A program made the position numbers and the translations under genes. A stretch of 64,000 nt of DNA from Scedosporium boydii (lineage: Eukaryota > Ascomycota > Sordariomycetes > Microascales > Microascaceae), in assembly GCA_002221725.1 (NCBI GenBank), contig NJFT01000099.1, positions 62,001-126,000 of the forward strand, read 5' to 3'. Every line of letters starts with the position of its first letter. Position 1 is the stretch's first letter. Of this stretch, positions 1 to 13,335 are shown piece by piece. Under the pieces are notes generated by a model. It was not told the DNA's origin and ran no database searches. It was given only the letters and a program-made list of their open reading frames with translations.

Positions 1-3000
1 GAAAATCGAAAAATCGAAAATCTGGTGTCGGCTGTAAATGGGGCGCAATGCCTCGCAGTTTCGAGAAAGTAACGCTGAGCATTGGCCAGGTCCATTAAAT
101 TGTGGCCATGACCTCGGACAGTGACCTCTCCCACTACCTTCAAATCTTCAACCGCTTTCCCCTAACTGCTTTCAGGCTCCCCCAAAATTGACATCTCCGA
201 ACATGACCGTCATAACACTCATTCCCGTCCATCGAAGGTAATGCTGAATGCCCTCACTGGTGTCGGACGTGAGCTCGCGAATTGAAAAAGGAGGACGGGG
301 GCGCTATACCGTTTGTAGTGATATGACAACTCGCTAAGTACCACAATGCTGGCTCGTCTTATCTTCATCCCCAGAGATCCCTGACATTCAGTTGAAGTGT
401 GAGGCAATCGTAGGACAAGGAGCCCGAGCAGTCGATGGCTTCTCGATAAGCTGTAAGTAGACTGATGACGTCCTGGAATACGCGTGTTTGTTCCCTGCCA
501 ACCCCTTGGCTTGTTGATGACATCATCAACAACTCTTCGGGAGCTTGAACTAGAGTTTTCATTCCGATGAGGAGGATATTTTGGGTGGCAAAAGCAACGA
601 CAAATCTTCGAAATCCCGGAGCGCCTCAGCGTGGAATTCTTGGCTAGTCAGAAGCTCGTCACTTACCCGGTGGATAATGCTCGAGACTCCGTTGACAGGT
701 CCGGTCGCAGGCCGCCTAGAGGAACTCAACAGCTATCAAGCCCACACTCACGAGGCCAACCATCAGCAAGGCGTTAACTGACATCACAGTCGCCGCTTAC
801 CATGATGGGAAACATGATGTGGTGAAAGAAAGGAGGGCCAAGAAGTGTATGTTGGCGTTTTGTAACTTGAGAAATCGATGATGGAAAAAAGAAGAGAATC
901 TCAAAGATGACGGAGAGGGAGGGGAGAAACATTGCTTATACTCTTAACTTTACTTGCTATTGCAGCTTCCCCTGCTTGATGATGCTCTTTCATCCGGGAA
1001 CGGAAGGGAAGGGGACGGCGGCGTGGGACGGGAGGGCGTCAGGTGCCGGAGATGATGACCATGGAGAAGGAGCCACCCATTATTGCGGGGCTCTTGCCGG
1101 TGGGGCAGTTACGCCCGGACAGTGGCACCCCGGATTCCTTCCGGACTTGCTTATGCATCAACCCATTGATGGCCAGGGCTCTAGACATCTTCCCTGAAGG
1201 TCACTGCGATTTCAGAAGTGAGAGATTGATGATGCAGGCAAGGAAAGAAGGCTTCGCGGGAGCAGACCCATGGCGATCGATACCCGGGAAGTAACTAAAC
1301 AGAGATAAGAAGGGGAAAGCGACTCCAAAACTGAACCCTCCACTATCAACGATATTTCCATTTACAGGCATTGCCCGACGCCATCGAGCTCCTCAGCACA
1401 CCGGCTGTCTACTTCGTAACTTCGCCGGCCATAAGCAGGATCGCTTTCAGCTGGATACAATATTGTATCCATACACCCCCCCTTCACCGGGTATTTTGGC
1501 ATCCCTTTTCGCCCTCTTAAAATATATCAAAATTAATGCGAATGCAGATTGTTCCAGTCAACTGTTCCAGTCAACACTTGGTGAAACAAGCCTTGCAAAG
1601 TTGAGCGCCACCTTGGTCTGACATTCGGGGTTCCTTCTAGACCTCTGACTGGCAGGAGCGGGAGATTGGCCCGAGGTCTTGGTACTTGATGTGAGTAACC
1701 CCGCGGGCTTCCCGTGGTCCATCAGTTTGTGAAAGGAAATTGGCGGTGTGGCGGGCTGGATTTTGATGTCTTTGCTCATCATCCCCTAATTGGTCTCGCG
1801 CAACGCGCGCCACCAAGCAGCCCTGAAAAAAAGTAGGTGAAGATCTGTATGAAGTACTTATTCGTCCCAGATATGCGCATAGAGGCCGCCCGAAGGGAGG
1901 AGTCTCTTGTCTAACTAAAATGATTTGATGTATATCTAACCAGTGAAGGAAGACGTCAAGATTGAACGGGGAGGGGTCGCATCGAATTTTGCTAGGCCGC
2001 AAAGGGTAAGCCAAGGGGTTCATCTTGGCAGTTGAGGAGTAGTTTTGAAGTTCCATTCCTTTATAGTGACGATGGCATTATGAAAATTATTGTAGATTAC
2101 CAGGTAAGTGTGTGGGCGAAGTACGTACGAGTTGAATGATAGCGTGCAGATATTATAGTAATTCGTGACAAGTGTTAAATTCGGCGGTGCGTGGGTGGAG
2201 GAGGGGTAGCGGTTCGGGCGGAAATCCCTTCGATATGCATGAAGACTATGGAGACATGGGACTGGTGATGGCTTCGTACAAGGATGGCGGTCTGCCCGGA
2301 ATGTTCTTCGACAAGGGCTCGCAGGCCAGTAGCTCTCCCAAAATTTTGACGGCGAACGATGAATATGATTGATCAATAAGCGTTGCGAGTAGCACCCCTT
2401 CGTCCGTCAAATACTGTGTTCTCGAGTTCTCGGGAATGGCGACGAAGCCCAAAGGAACCTCGAAGAAAGACGACTTGAATATCACACTGCATTCGGTCCA
2501 ATCCCGTCGAATCCGTGAACTACTGCTCGGACTTCGGAGCAAGCATCCAAACGAGATCGGAGCTTAGCCTTTCCCAATCGACTCGGAGCAGCTCTTTGTC
2601 GAGTACTTCGTACTACAATCTCGAGCCTATTACAATATAAAATCGACAAGAAATGCACCCACACTCATTCTCTCGTAGAAAATAGCATCAATCTCCTATG
2701 ATTCGCCATGTCTTTCTTGCCAAGACACCCTCTTCCCTCGCCGCTGTTTCCTCACCCCTCCCGCATGACTGACCCACACCAAAGGCGCCGATTTCCTTGG
2801 AACACCTTGCTTCTCTCGGGGCCATCTGACCATTCAAAGCCATCACGGTTCGTGGGAGCCGCGCAGGAAAGACAAGCCCTTATTCGAAGCTACACGTGAA
2901 GTAGTCGAGGAAAGGGTTCTTTGTTCATACGATGTTCGGTCTCAAAAGCAGTTCTCAGCTCTCATCGAGGTATTACCCCATGCCAAGCATCCAAGTCTTT

Positions 3001-5998
3001 GCTTTTGCCCCTCACTCCTCGGAAAAGTCACGGGTAGCTATCTCAAACAGGGTATTGATCTGTCATTTGATCTGTCCTACCGAGGCTGAACAGGTGTTGT
3101 CTTGTTTCGATTCTCGTTTCTAAATATTCTGCAATAGAAAGGGAAGTGAAGGGAGGGGGGGCATGACCGGTCGTGGCCGTGGAGGCTGTAACTGTCTCCT
3201 GGAGCGTCGGGTTCGAGTTCCTTTGGCCTGCTCTTGCGGTGCCCGGTTTACAAGTTTTGGGTGTCGTCACCAGGCGATGCCCCCGGCAGTGAGATCTGTG
3301 GATGCCATCCATCAAAGATCTCTAAGTACTTCGTATGTTGCTAGGAGAAGCTCAGCGAAGTACGGCTGAAGTGTTGCAGGGTTGAGATGGACTTGACTTG
3401 ATTTGATGTGCTTCGCAACGACGAAGTACTTTGGAGTTTATAGAGGAATCCTAGACCTATTACATCATGTCCCCGGCGTTGGCATGTGGACTACTGTCGC
3501 ACTGCTGGAAGCCGACATGAGTGACACCATTCCAGGCCTAGACATCGCCAGATCTAGATACCATACAAAATGTGTGAATCAGACGCAGACCGCCCAAACT
3601 CCCAAATGCTGCAAGTTCTTCCCATGCAGAGCCTGCATTATCCTCCATTATTGGCCATACCTGAGATCCCTTTTCACGGTGGTTGAAGGACGCCCCCTCC
3701 GATGTGCATCTCGCATACAGCCATACAAGCCTGCCCCCAATAAGACGTCCTACACTCGGGGCATATAACGATTATCCCGGACCAGTTGAAAGTAGGTCGT
3801 CAGGAAGCGAAGGCGGCAACAGGACGATTCCCTTCTCCCGCCTTTTGGGGGTATTATCCGGAGGTCAACATAAAGTAGAGCATTCTAGTTCTCGGCTTAT
3901 CATGTCCCTCTTTTTATTTAATTTTTATTTTTCGTCTCTCTATTTGGGTTGTTGTCATCAGGGTAACGACACACTTGCCACTGGAGGCTCGTTGTGTTCA
4001 TTTTCATTTTTTTTTCCCCCTCTCAAAAGGAGAAATGCATCCTCTTGATCTGAAAGGTTCGCAATCCAAGGATATCAAACTAGAGACGAGGCGACATCTT
4101 GTGGCGGGGCCGGTTACAAGTCGATCTTTTGTGATGCGGCTGTCCCATGAGCAAGCACCGACTTGGCGACTTGCTGATTGACCTCGTGGGGTTGACGAAA
4201 AGGGAGGCCAAGCTATTTTTCTTGCTTCCTCTTTTCACGATAGGCACAATCAAGACGTCAATCAGGGTTCTGCTCCGTACAGTGTGTTAAATATTACAAG
4301 ACTGTACTCATGTCCGTACAGTGTTCTTTGGCGATACTAGATACCTCCGCTGTAGGCTCCGTACTGGGACGCCGCACAGCGCGCTACGGTATGCCGTACA
4401 GTAGCACATTTTGTAGAGTACTAATGTACGAAGTACGAAGTATGTCGGCGAGTACGCACATTGATCAATTGGTGCTAGTATGTCGTCTTTGTCTCGACTG
4501 GTAAGACTGGGCACTGGGCAGGCAGGGTACTTGTAGTGGTTGCTCGAACAATTGAGTACGTACACTATCTAAACACCCCACACCCCTCCCCTGCCGGCAA
4601 GGGGAGGAGCCCCCATTGTTATTATTAAATCAAATCGCCGCCCCGTTCTCTCTTTCCCAAACCGCAAGAGGAATATCTTCCTCTTCTCGTCATCCTCATC
4701 TACGCCTCGAATTGAACATTTTGAAGGAGGGTTGTTTGGAAGCAATTGTCGCTTTCCTTTTGCATCGACAGCGACATTCCTCCTGGGTCTCTTGTTTCCT
4801 CTTGTCTTTTCTATTTTCATCTTGGGGAGTTCATTCTGTTGTCTTTCCTCTCCCTCCCCGGTCGGCCGCGTTTGTCCTTGTCCTCCATTTGTTGTTTTTC
4901 TTCGGCAACCAGCCTCACATCCGGCCGTGAAGTCGAGGTAAGTTCCACGATACCCCATCTCGCTCATTTGCCTTCGTGTCGGCTCTCGTCGCTACCTCGC
5001 CTGCCTTGTTGAACGAATCTCCGCCGTGTTTATTGCGTCCTTCTGTCTGCTTTGCCTCCTACATGCCATGTCTTGTCAGGATTTTTCTTCCCCTTCCTGT
5101 GCCTCTTGCTCCACCCTTTTGCTCCATCGGAGAGGCTATGAAAAAAAGAAAAAAAAGTAAAGATTCGAGAATGTGGAGATTATATCCCTGTTGCCTGGTT
5201 GGATGACTTGAAAAAAAAAAGAAAGCCAAACAAGGCGACACGGCGTATGACCGCAGCCCCGGCTTGTATTTTTTTTTTTCCAACTCTGTTCCCATCCGCC
5301 CTATCGCATACTTCTGTTCTATCGCCTTCGGATCATGTCAACGACTGGTGCATCTCACGCAACCTGTTCTCATACCCGCTGCTTCTACGAGTCATAAAGC
5401 CCTCAAGCCACGAAAGACTGGCGCCAGAAGCCATATTTCCGACACGCTTGCCCCTTCCTGCTGCTTTCCAGACCCTTTTCATGTTAGCCCTCCCCCTCTC
5501 CTTGTAGCACGTCGAGGTTGTGCGACGAGCCTCGTTCAAACACTGTCATCCAGTCGTTTTCCAAAGAAGGATCTCTAGCATCCTTCGGGCGTTAGATGAT
5601 CTTGTGTCTGCCGACTGTTCGTGGAGCCCGCAGGAACTGGCCCATGGTGGGCCGTTCTGCAATGAGCACACTCGCCTGGTTGTGTTGGCACTAACCCTTC
5701 GTGCCTCGCCTTTGTCTCTGGCCTCAACTTTGCTTAACTTCAACAAGTATTCTCTTCCAATGCTGACGTGGTTGCGTTCCACAGGGTTGTTCCTTGATCG
5801 TTTTTATCATCCGATACCCGCCGCGACCGTTGAACCTCCCGAATCCCGCCCGGCACAAGAGCTCGCCTCCGGTGCTTTATTATACGGCCTGATCCCCCCT
5901 CGAACGGCTCATTTCCGACTCCCGTCCGACCGACATATACCCCATATCCCATTTATAGAGTTCACGCCCCCGATGAGCCAATCCCTTTAAACCAAGCC
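1..5998. other. Gene-free left end and probable 5' leader of the LRR gene
   Basis: I see no supportable coding gene in about 6 kb. Open frames are short, overlap on both strands and match no family I know. Copies of TACGAAGTA/TACTTCGTA lie at 1410, 2604, 3327, 4427 and 4434. A GTACAGT/ACTGTAC cluster lies at 4277-4403. From about 4600 the sequence becomes pyrimidine-rich with T runs, typical of fungal promoters and 5' leaders. A GAG|GTAAGT donor at 4938 and a pyrimidine-tract/TAG acceptor ending at 5507 could bound a 5' UTR intron of the downstream LRR gene; this is inference and needs RNA data. Confidence 0.5.
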
Positions 5999-8718
5999 AT
6001 GAATTCCGAAGACGGGGAGTTGTTTATCAAGGTACGCTTTTCATTCATTCTATTTCTGGTTTCGAAGCTCTTTCCGCAGTTCTTGCTAATCCCACTTCTT
6101 CTCGATAGCACCTTGCCAACTTCGTGCGAACGCACGAAAAGGCTCTGGCGAATGCCTTGCAGTTTCGACGACAACCGGCCCGCCATGGACCATCCCATAG
6201 CGTCGGCTCAGTCTCCATTCCCTCCTCACCCACCGTACCCGAGCGGCCTTCCACATCTTCCTCCACATCTAGCGCCCTCGCCGCTGCTTTGTCCTTCGGC
6301 GCTTTCAACCTGACTTCTCAGACTATAAAGTCGACCAAGCTCTCCCTCACCCCACACCACCTTTTCTACCTACTCTCCCGATTTGAGGAACTTGGTATCG
6401 ATGTCGGCTCGATGAAGATTCGCCTGGAAAACCTGCATGATACGAGGGCTTCTGCCAACTACGTCTCTTTCTTAAGCAGCTCACAGAGACTTAAGAGGCG
6501 CGGCTCAGATGTTGGCTCCATACGCTCCGTGTCTAGTGTCAGGAGCGTAATGTCCGGCATGTCTGCCTTGTGGTCGAGCTTGGGCATTGGGGCTAGCATA
6601 TCCGCCGCCCGGCAGGAGAGGCAGAAGGCGGCGCTACAAGTGGATATGAAATACCTCTACTCAGCCTTTACCAAGATTCCTTGCCTTCGACTTGCCCCCG
6701 ACTGGCGTGCGCCGCTAATACGAGGCTACGAGGAATTCCCCTTCGATTCGGCTGTGCCGCTTTACGCTTTCAAGAATCTCCAGGCCCTGGAGATCAGCGA
6801 TGTCGACTTCCGGCAGTTCTTCGGCTGGGACCGGCTCGCCGACCAGCTCAGGTCACTGACTGTAAAGCGGGCTAGTTTGGAGGACCCGGCCGATATTCTC
6901 ATCGACATCGTCTTGGATGATATGGATAAAAGACGTCGCCGTACCTCCAAGGCTCAGACCTCACCGACCAATCCTTGTCCCGGCCATTCAAGCCCGCGGC
7001 GGATACCCACTCAACAAGATGTACAAAAGACGAGCTCCGCTCCAGCTTCGCCTGAGCCGAGAAAGTCTGTTGGAAACGTCCGAGTCAACCCGATGAGTGC
7101 TAGCGAGAGCGCCATCGATGAAGCCCACTCGATGAACGCAAGTCAACTTCCCCCGAAAGAGCAGGGAGATACTGATGAGGAGGCAAAGTCACCCTCGTCA
7201 CCGTCTCCGAGGCCGCGTAGTTTCTCACCTGTGCGACGCCCCAGCTCACGAAACGCCTCATCGCATGTACGAGGCTCCCACAAAGTGAAGCGGTCGGGTT
7301 CCACGAGTTCCCATTCGAGCCTTGGCGACTCGTGGCACCATCACATGCGAGGAAGCTCGTCTAACCTCTTGGCTATGGGAATCCTACCTGCATCCAAGTG
7401 GCGTTTCTTGCGACACCTGAGTCTGGCCGACAATTCGTTGACTTCGATCCCGGCTACCAGCTTGGGGCCCCTCTCCAATACTCTCCACTCACTCGACCTA
7501 TCATCCAACCTATTCACTCAGATTCCGGATAGCCTCGCCACCCTCACGGCGTTGCGCTCTCTCAACCTTTCCTACTGCATGATCGACTCGTTGCACTCTC
7601 TCACCCGCAACCCTCTGCCTGCTATTACCGCGCTCAACCTGCGGGGAAATCGGCTGCAATCCATTGCAGGCATTGAGAAGCTGTACCCCTTGGAGAGGTT
7701 AGACTTGAGGGAGAACCGTCTCACCGACCCCACAGAGATTGCTCGTCTGACTGGCATTCCGGATATTCGCGAAATCTGGGTGGAAGGAAACCCCTTCACA
7801 CGCACCCACAAGAATTACCGCGTGACGATCTTCAATCTGTTCCGCCAGACGCCAGGATATACTGAGGATATCATCATTGACGGAACAGGGCCGAGTTACT
7901 CTGAGAAGCGCCTGTTGGTTGACCGCGTGCCGCTCCCTGCAGCGGTCCCCGTCGTCAAGCCGGCGCCTCCGGAGATCCCGGCCGTCGATGTGAGCAAACC
8001 TGCAATCATTTACGATGCCCCTCGGGAGCCTCATGTATTGAGGAAAGAGCGCCCGAAATCTAAAATCGTCTCTAGTGAGGTCAGTGTCGGCTCGTCTCGG
8101 AGACGCAAGGCTCCCAAGAGACGAATTGTCGACCTGGCCGTTTCGGAGTCCACTCCTTCGTCCGTTATCGCACATCCCCAGCAGACTGTACAATGCGTGG
8201 CCATTAAGAAGGCTCCCGTTGAAAGTGCTGCAGCGGGTGGCACTCCTACTGAGTCCAGGGCACCGGAGGTAGATAACTCCCCCATCGGGGCGACGCCGCT
8301 ACTCTCTGCGCCTACACTCAAGCCTCAGGAAGCGAACGGCAACACTACTGCACCCCGTGAAGTGCAGCGGATCAACACCGATGTTGATTCTCAACCCCCA
8401 CCGACGTATTCCGTCACTCCCAATGTTCAGACTAACTGGTCTGATCCGAGGGAATGGGATAGCGGCGAGATGTACCGCCGCAAAATCGAAGCTTTGCGTG
8501 ACAAAGTTGGGAACGGCTATCTCAGTGTTCTAAGTGAAGAATCATGGGACAGCACGTTGGCCCCCGACTACTCGGCCAAGGCGTACAATCCCTCTCTGCA
8601 CAGCACTACCGCCTCAGTGATGGATAGCCATCATCATCCGCATAACCTACATCATCATCATCATTCAATGGCCCCTCCCCCACCTCCAGCCATTCACAGC
8701 GGACGCAGTCTGGGCTAA
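5999..8718 (+). CDS. Leucine-rich-repeat protein (LIP1/STK11IP-like arrangement)
   Basis: Two exons: 5999-6031 and 6109-8718. The 77-nt intron starts GTACGC, has a TGCTAAT branch sequence and ends ATAG. The product is 880 aa. The N-terminus (DGELFIK, spliced to HLANFVRTHEKALANALQ) is of a kind I associate with one conserved family of fungal LRR proteins. Residues about 100-300 form a folded region rich in leucine and aromatics, and 300-430 is a Ser/Pro-rich, likely phosphorylated linker. About 445-560 carries five or so LRRs (for example LHSLDLSSNLFTQIP and LERLDLRENRLTD) capped by a WVEGNPF motif. The tail is low complexity and ends in a His-rich tract. A leading non-LRR domain followed by LRRs with a WVEGNPF cap recalls STK11-interacting protein; that family link is inference. 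The role is probably scaffolding, with no enzymatic domain seen. Confidence 0.8.
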
Positions 8719-10271
8719 ACGAAACTACCACACTCACACCGTATCTCCCACTCGAGCCCCCAATTATGTTCGTCGGCTCGAGACTCATCTCTTCTGGCGC
8801 CTAGGACACATGATACCCTTGTGATACCCGTCCTTGGTGCGCCAAAGCATTTTTTTGTCGTTCTTGAGGCTGCGGCCCTTTGGCCTGCACATAAAGCCTC
8901 AAGTGGTTGATGCGTTTATCACACACAGCCACAACTCTTTATTTCAACCCTGTCTTTTATAGTCACCTCATTAACTTCATTGTGATTTTATTTTGGGATC
9001 AACGGAGCATAGCGCGTACCAGGCGTTTGGGACTTTTTGGAACTCAGCATATCATTTCTGCTCATGAGTCAAGAGCTTCTTTTCGATGCATTTGTTCTAC
9101 TCCCCTCTCGGATCTCCGAATGAGATAGTGTTTGACACTATTCAGTTTTGTTTTGGTTCAAACCATGGTTTTTGGTTGAAGAAACTCTCTATGTGAGGGT
9201 GAAGGAAAGAAAGGGCAGTTGTGCATCATGGCATCGGCATCATGGGATTATTTCCTATAGAGAAGGATTCGGTTGCATCTTTTTCTCCTCTTTGGTAGAC
9301 CTCTTTTTCACGTTGTTTTTTTTTTCTCTCTCTTCTTCTTCTAAGGGGGCTTGGAAGAGCCCTGCAATGGATGGGTGATTAACTTAGGCAAACCAAAAAC
9401 TGTTCTATTTCGCCACTTTCCTCTCCCCCTTTTCTTTTTTCTCGGGGCTAACATCATGGTTTGCCTTTACGGTTCAACGACTCTCCATGGCCTTGCTGTG
9501 CTTTTGCCAGAGCGTGACTTTTCTTTTGGCGTTTATGAGGGGATCCTTCCAGGGGGAGGCCAGCATCCTGGAGGATGAATGGATACCTACTGCTTGGTTT
9601 TCGAGGGGTGACGGCTGATTTTGTCCCTTTTCCCGTTCCTTGTTTCCTGTCTTTGTTTGTTTTCCGTGGAAGAGCAAAAGTTTGTGTGTTTCTCCGGTTT
9701 CTGCCCCGTGTCAATTGTTCATTCCTGGTTTCTGTTTCACGTCAATGTTTTTCTGCAGGTTGTTTGGAGCTCCGTGATGCAAGCTAGTTCATGGCTTGCG
9801 TTCTCTAATATATCACTTGGTTTTGGGACAGTTTTTAAGATGTGTGACCTCGTGCTTAATCGTGACAGCGTCTACTCGCTTGCTATGTGTGACAGGAGAG
9901 CATGGACTAGTTCCTAGAAGACGAAGAGTAGGAGAGTCTCAAGATGGGTTGTGTAGTCTAGGCCTTTCTCACCTGCCGAAACCTCGGGGACATCTGATCG
10001 AAACCCACCCCACCCAAGTCACCAATGGGCTCATCGACAGATGGGATCAAAGTGTGGAAAAACTCAATCTGTCCGTGTAAGTCTATGACGCGCTGTAGTA
10101 GTAGGGTCTAAGAAGACATCAGGGCCATTATCAGAAGGCGAACGAGGGCCGATACTTGTCTGTTCATACACAATTTTTCGAGTGTTTCCCTTTTATTATC
10201 TTGGGAGATAAAAATTGCTGCATCTATCGACATGCTAGTCGAGCAGACTCGACCGAAGCAGGGCGCACAGA
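8719..10271. other. Convergent intergenic region
   Basis: This lies between the stops of the LRR gene (+) and the HET gene (-), so it holds both 3' ends. It is T- and CT-rich with several poly-T runs (for example around 9310-9335) that suit 3' UTR and polyadenylation sequence. I see no coding gene. Confidence 0.5.
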
Positions 10272-12587
10272 TTATTCTATGCAAACCGTCCTTTCCGCCC
10301 TCAGGGTCTTCCACTTCCTATCCACACTCTCAACATCAAACATTCCCACGCGGCGATATACCACATCCTTGGAGCTCTCTTCTGGCATTAGAACCAATCC
10401 CACGTCGCCCCCGGTCTGCCTCACGCTTTTCCCGCTGCCCAGCTGAAGACAGACGACCGTGGTGGACGGTAAGTCTTCCGGGTCCGCATCGAAATATATG
10501 CGCAACGTTGGCGGGTTCTTAAAGGAATCCGCGAGTCGATAACACTTTGCCCTAAACGCGGACCCGCGAAAGTCTGCTTCGAACTGCTCTTCGGATACAG
10601 AAACCTCAATAGCCCATCCAGAAAACCACAGCTTCCCACCGGAGACCCGACCGAACGGATCCAAACCGGCTAGCTGGGTCTGCACGCCAAGAACCCGGGG
10701 CAGGGCTAGCAACATCAACTCCGCCGTGCCGCTTCGTCCGCCCATTTTCTTCTGCGGCTTGAGCATCTGCTGTCCATAATGCGTAATCGGACCATCGAAG
10801 GCTGCCCAGCTCCAAGAGGGGATACCTTCGTCTGGTTTTGGAGGCGGCCATTCGCCTTTCCGGACGCGCCGTCTTAGGACGGGGTCCGGATACCATGCTA
10901 GGCCCTGCATCAGGTCTCTTTTCCAGAGGCCGGCTACGTACGTGTCTGCCGGCCTCCTGTCGGCAACCTCGGCGGCGATACCGGAGATGGCGGGGAGTTT
11001 GTCCCGCTTTACCGTGAGTTGGCGTCGGGAGTATGCCTCCACGAGGGCGTACCATTTCTGGAGGGTAGCATCATTTATGCCGGCCGAGGGGGTGTCGTCG
11101 AGGATTCTCCACTCGGCTGCGGCCTCGGTGGGTTGGGCGCTGGGACTACAGTTTGAAGACTCAGAGACGGAGTAGTCCTGAGAGGTGTCCCTCGTCGAGT
11201 GGGTACGATCCCTTTTCAGATGGCTCTTGTCCTTCGGCTCCATGTCTGGTCTCACTTCTGAAGCAATGCACTCTCGGCATTCCCAGAGGACTTGGTCCTT
11301 CGTGTAATGCAATATTCGTGGGGAGAGTTCTCGTTCCTGAAGTGTCCAGCCTCTTGCGCTGAGGGGACCCTTGATAGCGTCGAGGAATGGCCCGTAGTCT
11401 TGGTAGACTTTTATACTAGAGGTGGCAGGGTTGTTTGGGAATCGACCAAACTCGGGAGACATGAGGTTTTTGGGCCCTGTTTCTGTGAAATTATTCTGGC
11501 AGAGAACGGTGGTGCCCCCAATCGTGCTATTGTCTCGGGGAATGAAGCAACCGCCGTCGCCGTTCGAGGAGTCCGATGCCTTCGCCATTGTTAATTCGCC
11601 AATTACATACTTCAAGAGGTACGAAAACAGACCGCTAGAGTGCAATACGCATTATCGTAGACCGAACCCATCTTTGCGCACTCGATCAGGAAATCCTCTT
11701 CAACATCCTGGATGATACAGAGTGAATCTATCCACACATATCGCAATCCGAGTCCCCGAGTGATCATAAAAGCATCCTGGAATGTCTTCGTCATCTCGTC
11801 CCATTTGATACTGTCTGTCCTTTGAATCAAATTTGCCTTGAGTGTTTTCGGAACCAGAGTCCCAGATGTCGTGCCCCAACAATGACTGAGAGCGACATAG
11901 TCGTGGACTCCTTCACTTAGATGGTCCTTTGTATCTATCAGATGCGGACTGATGCGTTCTTCGGGAGAGCCTACGCCGATGTCTATCAACCGTGTGGGTA
12001 GGCTGTCGGGATCTCGACGGTCATTGCATGCCTTGTGTTCCCGACGACATGTTTCTATCCAGGATCGGGCTAAGCTGAACACACCGGGTGATGATGGACT
12101 TCTATGGACCGAATGTTCTGCAAAGAACCAACAAGCAATAAGCTCACTCGGACATGATCAACTTTTCCATGTATATGCCATACACATATAAACGGTGGAA
12201 CCATAGACATGGAATCATAGACCACTCACTAGGCAATCGACCCTGCCCCATGCCTTCATTGAACCAGTATAAGTTCCCCGTCCTCACAGTAAACCAGTCG
12301 GTCTGCTCAGTGATTCGGAGCAATCCCTCGCCGATAACCCTCAGCGCAACGTAAGTTTCATTCGGACGGTCAAGGGCGGGGATGCTCTCTACAATCTTGT
12401 CCGTCTCTAGAGCCCGCACGATCAGGCGACACATCACACACCCCGCCGCACCCGACTTTTCGACATTCTCAAGCCCGGAGTGGCGGATAGATCCGAGCCA
12501 GGCCGTTCCGCCGTGGTAGGAGTGACCGCATCCTCGTGTAGGGAGGAAGAGGTCCAGTGGAATCTTCGAGCATAACTGGCAGAGCAT
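10272..12587 (-). CDS. HET-domain (heterokaryon incompatibility) protein
   Basis: Exons on the minus strand: 12587-12230, 12117-11633 and 11579-10272, giving 716 aa. Intron 1 (112 nt) starts GTGAGT and ends CAG. Intron 2 (53 nt) starts with the weak donor GTCTGT and ends AAG, and joins CTLA to ASDSSNGDGGCF as in other HET proteins. I chose the ATG at 12587 because it gives MLCQLCSKIPLDLF, a typical N-terminus; further upstream there is only a non-ATG extension. All three HET blocks are present: DYVALSHCWG (about 192-201), WIDSLCIIQD (about 248-257) and GWTLQERELSPRILHY (about 358-373). The paired cysteines CQLC and CVMC near the N-terminus are also usual. The PSWSWAAFDG motif follows the domain. 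HET proteins act in non-self recognition and cell death after hyphal fusion; the specific partner cannot be inferred here. The open frames look intact. Confidence 0.92.
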
Positions 12588-13335
12588 CTCGAAACCTATT
12601 GTCTGGTTTGTGTTATTTACCCTTACCTTGCGACATGTCAATGGGAGGTAAGAGAGAGAAGACTACATGTGCCTCGGCGCAGTGGGTTTAAATATGAGCG
12701 CAACGAGTTAGGCCAATGCAGGCAGCATGCCTAGTTCTCTGGCTGCGCCTTACAAATGGCGAAGAAGAGATGATCGGCACGCTAAGTTCCGGAATCCTGT
12801 CGTTCACCATAACTCAGTGCCATAATCCGGGGACGATGTTACGCCGTGATAACGTGTTAATTGGGCGGAGTGTGGCTTTGCATAGCCTAGTTTGGTTGGG
12901 TGATTCGAGATCCCGTCTTTGATCTAGGCGTAATACAAGCTCGGGTCTAGAGACTCTCTACATAAAATTACAATATAAACGCCCTCGGTATGTTTCTCGA
13001 GGTCGCATTTCCACCGCAAGTCGACGATACCCTGAGCCGAAACACGCTTCCATCATCCCCTTGAGATTTTCTCACAGTCAACCTTTCATTATTACAAAAA
13101 AGAAAAAAAAAATCATTTTAAAGGTCCAAGCTGGCATTGATATCGAAACAGTAGGTACGTGTTAGTCCTCGCACAGCAGTTGTTGGTTGCCTCATTGCAA
13201 CCCCTCAATGCATCGCGAAACCCATCGCCAGCGTTGATTGCAATTACACGTCCGTTGCGGACACGGAAGATTTACCTCGTGACATGAAAAAAATACCATT
13301 TTTTTTCCGACTTACAGTTTCAATATGACATAGAA
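12588..13335. other. Divergent promoter region between HET and actin-like genes
   Basis: About 750 bp separates two divergently transcribed starts. Near the actin-like start there are A-rich and T-rich tracts (13097-13120 and about 13298-13307), common in fungal core promoters. No ORF is supportable and no known operator was recognised. Confidence 0.4.

Noticed and set aside
3205..3235. Possible B box (GGGTTCGAGTTCC) on the plus strand
   Set aside because: Not an exact match to the B-box consensus and no acceptor or anticodon stems could be formed around it.
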